A stretch of 64,000 nt of DNA from Camellia lanceoleosa (Eukaryota > Streptophyta > Magnoliopsida > Ericales > Theaceae): positions 43,594,190 through 43,658,189 of the forward strand of contig CM045761.1 in assembly GCA_025200525.1 (NCBI GenBank), written 5' to 3'. Below are positions 1 through 12,004 of this stretch, in pieces; the first letter of the stretch is position 1, and each line of letters begins with the position of its first letter. The notes beneath the pieces were generated by a model. The model was not told where the DNA came from. It worked only from the letters and a program-made list of their open reading frames with translations, and did no database searches. The position numbers were made by a program, and so were the translations under genes.

Positions 1-443
1 ATGAAAATAGTTGGTGATGACATAGAAGACTTGGCCATGCTCATATGGATTTAATTGCTAAACTTTTGAGAAAGGATTTGGTCATTGAACTTCCAAAAAT
101 TAAATTTGAAAAAGATCATCTTTATAGTACTTGTCAACAAGGAAAACAAACTAAAACATCGTTTAAATCAAAATCTCATATTTCTACAACTAGACCTTTA
201 CAACTATTGCATATGGATTTATTTGGTCCCTTAAGGACATCTAGTCTAGGTGGTAAATATTATTTTCTTGTTGATGATTATTCAAAATTTACATGGGTTA
301 TGTTTTTAGCACACAAAGATGAAATATTTTCTTCTTTCACAAAACTCTGTCGTAGAATTCAAAATGAAAAATACTGTCTTATTACTAATATTCGAACCGA
401 CCATGGTAGAGAACTTGAAAATGAGAAATTTGAATTGTTTTGA
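1..443 (+). pseudogene. copia GAG-pre-integrase and integrase N-terminal fragment
   Basis: The frame through position 45 reads back past stop codons into a typical GAG-pre-integrase block (WHRRLGHAHM, from about position 12). It continues through a Cys-containing linker into the integrase core start (LHMDLFGP...DDYSKFTWV...IRTDHGRELEN). The first two catalytic aspartates are present (HMDLFGP and RTDHG). The third residue (Glu) and the rest of the core are absent, because the reading jumps at about 435-443 into the reverse transcriptase tail. It acted in integrating copia cDNA; this copy cannot. Confidence 0.88.
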
Positions 444-1308
444 GATGAGCATGATAGGAGAGCTAAATTATTTCCTTGGGCTTCAAATCAAACAATGTAA
501 GGAATGAATTTTTATCAACCAAGCTAAGTACACAAAAGAACTACTCAAAAAGTTTGGTATGTATGACTCAAAAATAGCTGGAACACTTATGAGCACATCC
601 ATTAAGCTAGACAAGGATGAAAAAAGTAAATCCATTGATCAAACAAAATATCGAGGTATGATCGGCTCACTTCTTTATTTAATTGCAAGTAGATCCGATA
701 TTATGTTTAGTGTTTATATGTGTGCTAGATATCAATCAAATCCTAAGGAATCACATCTCAGTGCTGTTAAAAGAATTTTTAAATATCTTGTTGACACTCA
801 AAATTTGGGACTGTTTTATCCTAGAGGTGTTGCATTTGATTTAATTAGTTACTCGGATGCTAACTTTGCCGGTTGCAAACTTGATAGAAAAAGCACCAGT
901 GGCACTTGTCACTTTCTTGGTAACTCATTAGTATCTTGGTTTAGCAAAAAGCAAAATTATATTGTTTTATCAACGGCTGAAGCTGAATATATAGCTTTCG
1001 GAAATTGTTGTGCTCAAATACTTTGGATGAAACAATAATTGGAGGACTTTGATTTGCATTATGATCATATCCCTATTAAATATGATAATACTACTGCCAT
1101 CAATTTAAGCAAAAATCTGATTCAACACTCACAAACAAAACATATTGAAATTTGACATCATTTTTTAAGAGATCATGTTCAAAAAGAGGATATTGTACTT
1201 GAATTTGTAAACACCAACAAGCAATTGGTGGATATTTTTACAAAGCCCCTAAGCGAGGATCGCTTCAATTTTATTTGTGGCAGGCTTGAAATGTCGATTT
1301 TTACTTAA
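444..1308 (+). pseudogene. copia reverse transcriptase tail and RNase H
   Basis: The stretch begins with MSMIGELNYFLGLQIKQ, which normally lies near the end of copia reverse transcriptase. RNase H follows: YRGMIGSLLYL, the SDANFAG aspartate, RKSTSG and STAEAEY. After a stop at about 1036 the same family sequence continues to KHIEI, then a TGA where CGA is expected, then the terminal FTKPL motif (FTKPLSEDRF) near 1240. The YVDD polymerase active site is missing, removed by the deletion at the 443 junction. It is a remnant of the pol polyprotein. Confidence 0.9.
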
Positions 1309-1973
1309 AAAGTTTTGTCATGACTGTGAAACTTGAATTTTTGTTAAAATGATATATGTGTATTGCTACATTGATATGGAAACATTTATATCAGTTGAAT
1401 GCTCTCAAGTCCTTCATACATTTATTCTCCTTAACAGTTTGTTATTTTCAATTGAGTAATTTTTTTTGGGTTCTACATCTTGAGGTAAAATTAACTTTGC
1501 ATATATTGATTTTTTTTAAACCCTCATGGTATTTTTTTCACATTACCATTCCAGCAACACCAACGTCCCATTAAGTTTAATTTTTGCTAGTATTATTTTA
1601 TTTTTATTTTTTTTATTTTTTTATTTTGCTATTAGGCTTAATTTCTTTTATTTTTATTTTTTTTCTCATCATTATTTTTTGTTTGGGCTTAATTTTTTAT
1701 TTTATTTTATTTTTCAGTACTTAAACATGAAAACAAAAACAAATCAAAATACAAATATTTACATAAAAAAAATACCATTCATTTTGTTACGGCCACACAC
1801 CGATCAAAATAAACATTAAAAAAAAAAAAACACCTTTCATTTTTTTACGGCCACACGTCCATCAAAATAGACATAAAAAAAAATAAAAAATAAAAAAACC
1901 TTCATTTTTTTCCGCCCATATGTCGATCTTACTTAGTTGCCTCTTCCATCGTTTTCTTCTTCTTTTTATCTCC
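1309..1973. other. gene-free 3' region of the copia element
   Basis: This is T-rich, low-complexity sequence after the end of pol. From about 1774 to 1930 a unit of roughly 55-70 bp containing TTTTACGGCCACAC is repeated about three times, separated by A-runs. No coding signal is seen. Confidence 0.5.
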
Positions 1974-2516
1974 TTAGGCGACTCTTGACGCCCCTACTCT
2001 CGTGCTTTCGTTGAGAGCGACGACTCCCCGCTGACTATCAAAGGCTAAGAACGACGTTGCTCCAAATCGGGTCATGGAGGTGGTCTTCCGTTTAAGCTCT
2101 TTATTTTCAGCCTTTAGTGCGCCTATTTCTGCTCGTGCATCCTTGTACATGCGTTGGAGCAGAGAGAGTTGGGCGTTGACCTGATGGAGCTCACTCGTCC
2201 TGTTCTGCAATCGATAAGCCAATTTTGTGACTGCCATCACCGTCTCCATACAGGACGTCAGTGTAAAATGATTGGCTTTAATGTCTGATTGAGTTGCCAT
2301 TATTTGCTCAATCGACATCATAGGAAGGTTGAGAAGAGTAGGAACTAGGGCACTCGGCCCAACAGCGCTTATAGGATCATTCAGGTCCGAAAAAGAGAGT
2401 AAGCGGATGGGACGAGGCCATGTGGTTGCAGAACGAGGTGTAATCACAAGGAGGGTAGTTTTTAGCAGCCTTTCTGCTCTGCTCAGTCTCTCTGTTCTGT
2501 CTCTCGAGGAAGACAA
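1974..2516 (-). CDS. antisense ORF in the copia 3' region, coiled-coil protein, unknown
   Basis: This is an uninterrupted 180-codon frame antisense to the retroelement. It encodes a Ser/Arg-rich N-terminus and a helical, coiled-coil-like segment around residues 95-150 ([19 protein letters not shown], then [16 protein letters not shown]). I do not recognise a specific family. The coiled-coil style recalls the antisense extra ORFs of Tat-lineage gypsy elements, two of which occur elsewhere in this window, so it may be a transferred fragment of one; this is inference. It could also be a chance ORF in a GC-richer insert (about 1930-2715) in an otherwise AT-rich region. No promoter was identified. 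Confidence 0.4.
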   Translation of the reverse strand: MSSSRDRTERLSRAERLLKTTLLVITPRSATTWPRPIRLLSFSDLNDPISAVGPSALVPTLLNLPMMSIEQIMATQSDIKANHFTLTSCMETVMAVTKLAYRLQNRTSELHQVNAQLSLLQRMYKDARAEIGALKAENKELKRKTTSMTRFGATSFLAFDSQRGVVALNESTRVGASRVA

Positions 2517-3133
2517 AAATCGAAGCGAGTGACGAAGAAGAGATAGAAGAGATTGAGGTGAAGAAGAAGATGCAAACGAGTGTGATTAAGAAGAAGGCTA
2601 AAGAGAAGAGGCTGAAGAAAAGAAGACAAGGAGGGAGAGATAGTCGAGGTGTGCGGCAATCGAGGAGAACTGATTTTGTCGACCAATGAAGCAAAAGCCA
2701 AGCCACATGGCAACCGCGTTTTGCGAAAAACGAGAGAGACGCAGGAGAGTTGTATGTGTATGCATATATGTATATCTATGTTTTGATTATCTATTTATTG
2801 ATGTCATTTATCACTATAATTTTGCTCCTCCTCCTCCCGATTCTGACTCATGATTTCCTTTTATAACGTCATAGGAGAAGAAATTATATGATATTATGTA
2901 TTATGGTATTATTTTCAAATTATGGTATTATTTGAAAACTAATCTGATGATTATGTATTTATAATTTGATATCTTAGTCTCATATCATGTCTCCAATTAA
3001 AGCTTATTTATTATACATGTGCTAACATATGTATTTAGAAATGAATTTAGGGAGCATGACTTAAGGGGGAGCCTTTTTTACTCCCAAATCAAATCAGAAC
3101 ATCATTGTGTGTCATCATAAAAAATGAGGAGAT

Positions 3134-4224
3134 TGTTAGACTTATTTATTTTTATGATTTATTTAACTATGTTTGAATTTATTTGAAAGAAAAAAATAGA
3201 ATTCAAAATTTATTTTGATGATTATATTTTAATTTATTTGAAAAAGAAAAATAGAATCAAAATTTATTTTGTCCCATTATTTCTCACCTAAACCTTTATG
3301 CTAAATGTTGTTAAAATGTATTTAATATTTAATTAAATTAGGAGTTCAAACAGCTCAAAACAGAGGTTCAAAACGTTCAAGTGGAAGATATTTAAATTTG
3401 TAATGATGGAATGGAAGATATTCAAATTGGTAATGATGGAAGTACAACGGCTAAAAACGGCTATAAATTCAAATGACTACAACGGTTATAAATTCAAATG
3501 AATACAACGGCTATAAACGGCTATAATTTTCATTATATATACCAAAGCCTCTAATGTAAACAAGTTACAAAAAACCTGAAAATATTCTTTAATCTATAAT
3601 CACTCACATTTATTCTCAGAAACTATATACTGAGCCTTATAGCTTTAAGCTCATCTTTCCTGTGTGAGATTTACAGAAAAATCAAAGTTTTATTTTATAT
3701 ATCTATCTTTGAGAGATATTTATTGTAAGCCTTCGTTGAAAGCAAAAATACCATTTCATCCTGTAAAAGTGTTGCAAACATTGTATTCTTGAAATCTTGA
3801 GAGTGATTGTGAATCACCTAAGATTTGCAAGGATTTGGGCTTGTGAAATCTGTGTAAAATCCGTGGAGGATTGCTCCATTTGTAAAGAGGTTGCTAGCAC
3901 CCTTGTGAAACTAGAAGATAATGGAAAATCTCAAGTGAAGCTTGAGGAGTGGACGTAAGCCGAGTTGAAACCGAACCACTATAAATTTGTTTGCCTCTCT
4001 CTCCCTTATCTCTTTATTTTATTTTAAATTGCCATAGTTATACTTCACATTTTTACTGTGCTAAAATCATTAATTGACATAGTTGTTAAGACACTTGTTT
4101 TAATTATTTTTATTTCATTAATTATATTTATCTATTGTGCTAGTCATAATTTTTATTAGGATATTATTTATTTTAATTGTAAAAACCTAATCTACCCCCC
4201 TCTTAGGTTGTCTTTTGGGTAACA
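3134..4224 (+). repeat. copia 3' LTR
   Basis: The LTR starts TGTTAGAC and ends GGGTAACA, giving 5-bp inverted ends TGTTA/TAACA; length 1091 bp. It aligns along its whole length with the split LTR at 44006-44895 and 62456-62683. A TATA-like stretch (ATTATATATACC) lies at about 3533-3543. Upstream of it, two families of short tandem repeats (GGAAGATATT..AATGATGGA, twice; CAACGGCTATAAA.., several times) occupy about 3380-3530, where U3 enhancers would be expected. The 3' flank ATAAG is the expected site of a target duplication whose partner lies outside the window. Confidence 0.9.
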
Positions 4225-4317
4225 ATAAGTTTTATTTTTTTTTTTTTGTTTGTTAATAACGTGATAAATTGGACAGGTTACAATTATTAAATCAACTTAA
4301 TTTTTTTGTGTAGATGA

Positions 4318-4440
4318 AATAAGTGTATGACAAAATAAACAATTCGAATTATCGAAACAGAACCCATGGTAGGCCTCACAGGCCCGAACAGCACTCTTTG
4401 GACTGAAGGAGATACTCCTCCTAATTAGAAAGTAAAAGTC
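4318..4440. repeat. relic arm of a Mutator-like MITE
   Basis: The segment containing ATTATCGAAACAGAACCCAT, then GGCCTCACAGGCCC, resembles the right arm of the MITE at 16758-17157 (ATTATCAAAACAGGACCC...GGCCTAACAACACGG). Only one arm is visible, and it starts about 90 bp outside the copia 3' LTR. Confidence 0.35.
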
Positions 4441-4759
4441 AAAAATATTATTTTTTAATTTTTAGATAATTAATTTTTTTGGTTTATTTTAATTATTTCT
4501 ACCCAATTGCTATAAGCTCAAAGCAACAACAAAACAGTCCAGCAAAAATACTCTCATAATAAAATAAAAAATAAAAAAAAAAATTTATAAACAGCTCATA
4601 TAAGTTATACTAAACAATTCTAATACTTTCCCTTTCAAAACTACGAATTGTGTCTGTAAAATGTGATAGTTCACATAACGTTAATATATAGGACGTTTCT
4701 TAGAGAATATTTTCATTTTATAATTGTCATTATGCAGTGATAAAATATATAATGTTACA

Positions 4760-4796
<37 letters not shown>

Positions 4797-5515
4797 CCCT
4801 TCTAGATTTGAAACATGACATAATTACATGTTAATGGACCCATTAACTAAACATATCCTCATTTATTAATATTGTCATTGATGTATCATCCGATGAAAAT
4901 CAATCATGCTACCATATATATTTTTTAATTTTTTCATAATAATAACGATGTAAAACTAATTAAATTATAGACATTTTCTATTCATATGAATTGTTCATTA
5001 TTCAAATTATTCAAGTAAGTCATATTTCACATTTTAAAATTTGCATGCCACACCGTTGTTTATAAATTTTAAAATTTTGTATAATTTTTTTTCTGTAATT
5101 TAATTTTTTCTATAAATGAACTTGCATGTAAAATGACAGATAAAAAAGTTAAAGTGATAAAACTAAAGTGGGATTATGGGAGTAAAAAATAGAAAATGTT
5201 TGACACTCGTAATAAAATTTTTACAATTTTATTCACAATGATGTAAAATGATAGATATTAATTTTTGATTTATGTGTAAGATCCTATTTTCTTGTCATAT
5301 CATTGAGAGGATATTTGGAGGTTTCAAATGTGATTTTCAACATTACTCAAATAAAAATCCAAAAAAAATTAAAAATAAATGTGGAAGACGATAGTGATAA
5401 TACAACAATGATGCATGTGCAAATGTTTCCCTTCAAGCAAAGCAGCAAAAAAATGTGTTTGATTAGACCGACTGGATAAGAAATTCATTGGACTTGATTC
5501 TTTGGATTGTGAATC
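4441..5515. other. gene-free AT-rich stretch
   Basis: No gene seen. It contains a poly-T run of about 32 bases at 4765-4796. Confidence 0.6.
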
Positions 5516-5728
5516 GAGCAAAGATTCTCTCCTTACATTTCCTACTTCATTTCCTCCTTGCAATGATTAAGATTCATCCTAAAAGAATTTAATGGCTCAG
5601 ATTACTTTATTAAAAATTAAAAAATAATTTTTTTAGAATGATCTACACCATTAAATTCTCTTAAAATGAATCTTGACCATTGTAAGGAGGAAGTGAAGTA
5701 GGGAAGAGAAGGAGAGGATCCTTGCTCC
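5516..5728. mobile_element. MITE with long inverted repeats and 8-bp TSD
   Basis: The ends are inverted: GAGCAAAGATTCTCTCC on the left and the reverse complement of GGAGAGGATCCTTGCTC on the right. The inverted arms continue for about 90 bp to an AT-rich centre near 5610. The 8 bases TGTGAATC flank it on both sides (5508-5515 and 5729-5736). An 8-bp duplication points to hAT, but the termini are not a family I can name. A relative with the same terminal motif is in intron 1 of the transporter gene (42066-42228). Confidence 0.75.
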
Positions 5729-6625
5729 TGTGAATCTCTCGGATTATTTGGTTGGATTGAATATGTTTCCTGTGTTTGTTTTTTTATGGGATTAGATGTC
5801 TGAAAAAACCTATTTTTAGTGAATCTAACGTTTGGTTGGACGAACTAGATATGATAAATGAACAAAAAACTATTTTATCATTTTTCAATTGTTTACTAAG
5901 TAATAGCAATATTAAACATATCTTTAATATTTTAATTATTTGTAGCTAGACTAAATAAAAATTTATTTTATTTTTTACACAATTAAATAAATTTATTTTT
6001 TTAAATTAAATAAATAAAATATCAATAAATATATATGTTATTTTTTTAATTAAAATTTTAAATAATTTTTTTTAAAAAAATAATAATAATTAAACAATGA
6101 AATTAAATAAAACATCTATTAACATTTAAATAATGAAATTAAATAAAATATAAACAAAATTTTAAAATAAAACATCAATAAAATATCTACAAAAAATTAT
6201 TTAAAAAAATGAATAAATAAAACATCAATAAAAAGTTAAATAAAATTATTTTATTTTTAAATTGTGACATTTAAATTTTATTGAATTTTACTAAATATAA
6301 TACAAAACTAAATAGTAGAGGATCAAAATAAGTATTTTACCTCCTAATCCTAACAATAAATAGTCCCTTCAAAATTGTCTCACACCCCCCTAGGATAATA
6401 TAATCCCCTATATGGAAGATTAAGAATCCAGCCAAACTCCATATCTGACGAACTAAAAAAAAAAAATATCAATTTAAATATTTTTTCTGAATTACAATCC
6501 GCATAATAAATAATCCATCCTTATCCCCCAATCAAAAACACTCGAGGGACATTATTAGTGAGTTGCCTACCAGGCTACCATACAATACTAAATTATGTGG
6601 CCAAGTTGGTTTTGTCTACTTCCTC

Positions 6626-6980
6626 AGATTTTAAAAAGCAGAAGATTCTGTCTGTCTAAATTTGGATTGGAAGATTGGGTTTGTGGTAGAGATTATTTTA
6701 AGGTAAAAATTAATAATTAAAAAGATTTTAAAAAGCAGAAGATTGTGTCTGTCTAAGTCAAAAATGGGTGAGACCTCCACTGGAGGTGACTCTTTTCACT
6801 CCAATGAATATTGATTGGTCTAAATTTTTTTTTTTTTTTGTCTTTTTTTTTTTTTGACCTTCGCATGTATGTGGGGATGGTGGGGTCACCCCCAATTAGG
6901 GGTCTATATCAATTTTGCTGTCTAAATTTGGATTGGAAGATTGGGTATGTGGTAGAGATTATTTTAAGATAAAAATTAAT
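6626..6980. repeat. 96-bp tandem duplication, second copy split by a MITE
   Basis: The unit starting AGATTTTAAAAAGCAGAAGA occurs at 6626 and again at 6722. The second copy is interrupted after 6755 and resumes at 6926 with the same continuation (ATTTGGATTGGAAGATTGGG). So the duplication came first and the insertion second. Confidence 0.8.
6756..6917. mobile_element. small MITE (162 bp) with 8-bp TSD CTGTCTAA
   Basis: The insert lies between two copies of CTGTCTAA (6748-6755 and 6918-6925) and interrupts one copy of a local duplication, so the uninterrupted copy shows the empty site. The ends are weakly inverted: CAAAAATGGGTGAGACC near the left, and CAAAATTGATATAGACC as the reverse complement of the right. 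The TSD length suggests hAT. Confidence 0.75.
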
Positions 6981-9629
6981 AATTAAAGAGTAGAGGTTAA
7001 AAGTTGATAATTAAAAATTAATTTTTTAAACTTATTAAATTATTTCTGTCTAATAAATTATAAGCAAAAATTTCACCAAATTGTCTTATACGAACTTCCA
7101 AATTAAAATAAGTTATAAGCTGCTTTTATAATCCCCACCGAACACCCCAACTCTGTGCAGTTTATTATGAATTCTATTTTAGAATTTGATTTTTAAAATA
7201 ATTTTTAAATTTTTTTTAACTCTTTTTATGTAAGCTCACTCCACTCCAAATTGTAAAATTCATGTTTTTAAGCTCTACTTAAAAAAAAAAAAAAAAAGGC
7301 TTTTCAAATTGGTTTTTTAATCTTTAGTAATCTCTTTCAAATTTCTTCAATCTGTTTAATTTTTTGGACTTTATCCAGTCAAAAACCCCTGACAATAATT
7401 TTAAAAAAATGAAAAAAAAAAAACTAAAAAATTTGTCTACTAAAAGCGAAAAAGAAAAACCTAAAAGATATTTCATCAATCAAACAAGCTTTTTTGTCTA
7501 CCCTAAACCTTAAACCTGAAAGACCCTTTAAAAAAAATATATAAATGAAGGAAACCTAAAAATTGTCTACTAATAGCCAAAAAAAAAGGGAACTTAAAAA
7601 TCTGTTTCATCAATTCAATAAGCTTTTTCAATTTTAGTGGATTTTAAAAAAATAAAAAAATATTTATCTATATTCATTAAAGACAAAAAGAAACAAATTA
7701 AAAAAATTACTTTCAAATAATAATAAATGTAAAAATTTCTAAAGTCTTCATTGAAAACAAGTGGAAAAGAAAGATAGAAAGAAAAATAAATAAATAATAA
7801 GAAAATGCACTTGATGAGCACAGATCCATCATATTGAGTATACTCCAAGCGAAGTACATTACAATAATGTAGAGATTGAAGACTTGTAATGCACGATGGT
7901 CCCCAATGTGAGTACAAAACCTTCATCATCCCAAATTGGGGCTCTACTAAAAGAAATTAAATTTGAGAGCATGTGAATAAAATATAAAATATTATTGATC
8001 CAAAATTATGGGCTCATGTTGAAAAAAACATATTCATCTTATTTAAAATGGTGAATTTCATTATTTTGAATCAACTAAAACTTGTGTTTTATTCGCACAT
8101 TGAACAAAATTGAACTCCTATTATATATCTTGACCTCTCTCGTCTCGATGCGTAGCATTTTTATTCGAATGTGGCATTTTTCCAATTCTTTAAGGACGAT
8201 TTAATCCAAATTTATGGGCCCATCATAAATTTCATTTTAGTAAGGGTAAATTATCAATAAGTTCTTTTTGAAAATTGTGTGGCCTATTTAGTCCCATAAT
8301 CTTTTATTTATACCCAAAAGTTCTGTAGCGTTTTTCTTCTTTTCTGCTTTCGTTCTTCTCTCTTCCTAATTTTCGACAACCGACAATCACGTCTTACTTC
8401 TTCTCTTTCTTTTTTTGATATATAGTTACAAACAACCAACAACCACTATCAATTGGGATTCACCAACAACCATTGACCACTGACTCATTGCTTCACCCTC
8501 ACAAACGGCGAATGAGGTGAATTTTTGACAAAGAAAATGAGTAGATCTACTCAAATTTGATGTAGATTTACATTAAATCCAAGTAGATCTAAACCAAAAA
8601 TAGTTGCCAGAGTATAATCATCTCTCTATATCTGCCATTCTCCTTCGATCTCTTAATTTTTCTACCTTTTCTCTGTTATACACTTCTATTTTCCTATTTT
8701 GAATGGAGAAAATTTTCAAGTTCTGAACAAGTTATTTTCGAGTTTTAGTTACAGGTGATAAAGAATGTAAAATTTTACAATTTTAGTTTTATTTATGCTG
8801 AAATAAATCATGCTTTAAAATTGTAAAATTTTGTAGTTTCATAACATGTTTTTCAGTTTGATTAATAAAGATAAATACTTAATAGATTTTTTCTATGAAA
8901 CTTTCAGAACTTACTTTTCACTTTGATTAATATTAAAAATTATTTGCTTAAACCCTACAAAAATTGAAAAATAACATATGTTTTTTTTTTTTTAATTATT
9001 ATTGTTGTTGTTGTTACTTTTTTTTTCCCCCTTTCAATTTATCAATATTGAGCATATTTTGCTATCTTTTGTACTATAATTTCTTATTTATTCTTTTTTT
9101 TTTTAATTTCCGACAATATTCTAGACATTTCGATAAGTCTCTGACAATATTCTTAACGTTTAGCAAACATTCTGAACTTTCCAACAACTTCTAGTGATGC
9201 TCAAAACACTCTGGCGATATCCCGGCGACTTTTCGATAATGTTGAACATTCCAACAAGTCTCTGGTGACTGACCATTTAACAAAAATCTGACGGTGATAG
9301 AATGTAGCCATGTCTATAAATTTTTTTGATAATAATTAAAAATATGTAAGACTAATTGATATAAGTATTTATTTTAAGACTAGATGGATGTTGAATTTTG
9401 TATATGAGACTTTCCCTCTTTAATAATTCAATTTTTTAGTTTTCTAAGCTTCAATGTGTAGGTCATTCTGTAAATATACATATGTATATTTATATCATTA
9501 TTATAATCATATTAGCAGGTGGCACACGCAATACGTCTACAATTTAGATAACTAATAATAAAAACAAATAACAAAGAATTTAATATCATAAAACGTATGT
9601 TACTTAAGTGATAAGTATATTTTTAGGCT
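6981..9629. other. gene-free AT-rich stretch
   Basis: No gene supported. Only short, compositionally biased frames occur, in T-rich or A-rich sequence. Confidence 0.6.
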
Positions 9630-9870
9630 TCTTCTTAGGTGTGCAACCCACAAAAGGTGTAAGTGGGTTGCACACCATGTGCCACTCACACAAAATGTGT
9701 AAATGTAAGGTGTAAGTGTAAGTGGAAGGTATAAATGAAATGTATAAGTTGCACACCATGTGCCACTTACACAAAAGGTGTAAGTGCAAGGTAAAAAAGG
9801 TGTAAGTGTAAGGTGTAAGTGAACACAAAAAGGTGTAAGGTGTAAGTTGCACACTATAGCATTACCCATA
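9630..9870. repeat. GGTGTAAGTG minisatellite-like block
   Basis: The decamer GGTGTAAGTG and close variants recur more than ten times, interspersed with GTTGCACACCATGTGCCACT, itself present twice. GTGTGCAACC near the left edge is inverted relative to GTTGCACAC near the right edge. The block therefore may be a small inverted-repeat element with internal repeat expansion. Confidence 0.6.
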
Positions 9871-10030
9871 TTTTTAATAAAACTTAAAGTTTTGGATTCA
9901 AAACTAGCTTACACTGTGTATAATAATTTTTTATTTTAGCATATAAGATTTTACTAAATCAATTTAGACCTTTACTTAATAATAATATAGATATATGATG
10001 TTATATATATATATATACACACAATTTTCT

Positions 10031-10250
10031 TTCTCTAAAAAGTTGAAAACCCACAACTTTTGTTTTTTTTTAAACTGTACAATAGTTTGCAAGACAAACG
10101 TGGAAAAGTGAGATGTGGAAGTGATTGGTTGATTGAATTCCTATCTCTCTAAAAAGTTGAAGATTCATAACTTCTGTTTTTTTGAAACTGTACAGCAGTT
10201 AGAGACAAACGTAGGAAAGTGTAATGTGAAAGTGATAGATAATTAATCAT
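10031..10250. repeat. 114-bp tandem duplication
   Basis: Two diverged copies start TCTCTAAAAAGTTGAA at about 10031 and 10145. Each then contains an AACTGTACA.AGTT..AGACAAACGT block. No coding sequence is present. Confidence 0.7.
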
Positions 10251-11411
10251 GTTTAGAGGTTTCTTAAAAATTGTTAGATTAGTATATTTTTTACCTTCTA
10301 AGAAAAAATATGAAATGTGGGTTGGAGTTGGAGTTGAAGTTGAAGAGATGTGATAGAGATATGATGAAACTCAGATAAAAAGAGATGTAATTCAAATAAA
10401 ATGAGTGTATTCCAAATAAGATAAACAAGTCCTTATTTTTTTTTATTTAAAAATAAAATAAAATTGACGTGGTTTGTTTTCAAAATGACATGTCAATTAG
10501 ACAAATTTAATTAAATCAAATGTTATTAATACATGTAACTATAATTATTGAATCGATCTATTTTTATTTTTACTTTTATTTTTATGAATAATTTAAAGAC
10601 TACTGCCTAAAATATTAACCCATCTAATTATTGACATAAAACTCGTTTAAGAAGTTGACTATTTTAATTGACTTTTTAATTATTTTAACTTGGCTAAAAA
10701 AATTGTGTTTAAAAAGATCAGTGTATTTGGTTTCAATTTTCTAAAAATTGAGTTTTTTGTTTTTCGAATTTTTTTGTTTTTAATGAATCTTTTTAAAATT
10801 TTAAGCAATTTATTTACTTTTTTATTACTTCGATGTATCTAAAAAGTAAAATATTTGTGAAAAGATATTTTAAAAAATTAATAAATATACAAAAATATGA
10901 AAAAATATACTAAATTTTGTATTTTTGGTATTTAGTGAATTTTTTTTAAAAAAATTTACAAAAATTATACTTTTTAACTGTATTTATGTTAAGTGTGTCT
11001 AAAAATTAAAAAAAAAAGTTGCTTAAAATATTTTTAAAAATTCAATGAAAATTAAAAATAACGAAAAATAAAAAAAATAAAATTTTATGAAAAGTAAATT
11101 CTGGAAACCAAAATCAAGCAGAAATGATTTTTTTTTTATTTTTATACTTAATTTGATAATTGTGAAAGAAAAAATAAAATAATTATGAGTTGAATGTAAC
11201 ATTTTATGTTATTAATTATTTTATTGTATTTTATTTTTATTAATTATTTTAGGTGCTTGAGTAATGTTAAGGTTAAGAGAAAAGATTGAACCAGTCGTCG
11301 TGAACTATACACACATTTTTTTTAAATTTTTTTTTAGGGCAATCATTCATCCCATCAAAGTCAAGCATGGTCAAAGGTTTAAAAACATGCTTTTGGACTT
11401 TGAGTAAGGTT

Positions 11412-11545
11412 AGAAATGTAAATTAAACACAAAATGAGATATAAATATTTTATAAAGGGTGAGTCTCACATGTAAATTTTACATTATGTGAGGCCTTTTA
11501 CCTTATGAAATCTATATCTCATTCTATGTTAGATTTCTGTGTATA
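11412..11545. mobile_element. small inverted-repeat element (MITE-like)
   Basis: The arms GAGATATAAATATTTTATAA and, on the other side, CTTATGAAATCTATATCTC are inverted, as are GTGAGTCTCACAT and ATTATGTGAGGCC around a short loop near 11480. Outer ends AGAAATGTAA and TTAGATTTCT are also inverted. I found no clear target duplication. Confidence 0.5.
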
Positions 11546-12004
11546 TAAACTTATTATTTAGACTTTTGCAACCAAAAAAAACTTTTTCACTTCAACTACA
11601 TAAAAGATTTCTTTTAACCAAGTTTTAGCCATTGAAGTATTTATTTATTTATTTTTTACTTGGTTCCTAAATGCTTTAACTATTTTAGCCACAGCTTCTA
11701 ATTTTATTATTATTATTTATAAAATAAAATAAAAAAAACTAATTTTTAAGTCTTTGCCAGACTTAACTGGACCGTTATTTAAGAAAAGGTAAAAACAAAA
11801 CTAACATTTTTATTTGAAAAAAAGAAAAAGAATAAATAAATCCACTAGATTTTTTTAGTGGAAATCACAATCTAGTATAATTTTTTTTTTAATGGAATTC
11901 AATAATAAATCTTATACAATTTAATAATTAAATTTATAAATTTTTTCATTAATCTATAATTTTTTTAACAAAAATATCACTGAGTTGTATTTTCTTCATT
12001 TTTT

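Larger units (their letters stand above)
1..4224 (+). mobile_element. Ty1/copia retrotransposon, 3' part, internally deleted
   Basis: This is the 3' portion of a copia element that begins before the window. In order it shows a GAG-pre-integrase/integrase fragment, the last part of reverse transcriptase with RNase H, a long non-coding 3' region, and a 3' LTR (3134-4224). A purine-rich tract (AAAAAATGAGGAGAT) ends directly at the LTR, and a second one (TTAAGGGGGAG) lies near 3061. The LTR matches that of the second copia element at 44006, so both belong to one family. The long LTR, long 3' region and gag type of the sister copy suggest the SIRE/Maximus lineage, which is inference. Stops and the internal deletion make it non-coding. 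Confidence 0.9.

Noticed and set aside
9600..9869. Two overlapping minus-strand frames with Thr/Tyr/Leu repeats
   Set aside because: They are translations of the GGTGTAAGTG repeat block.
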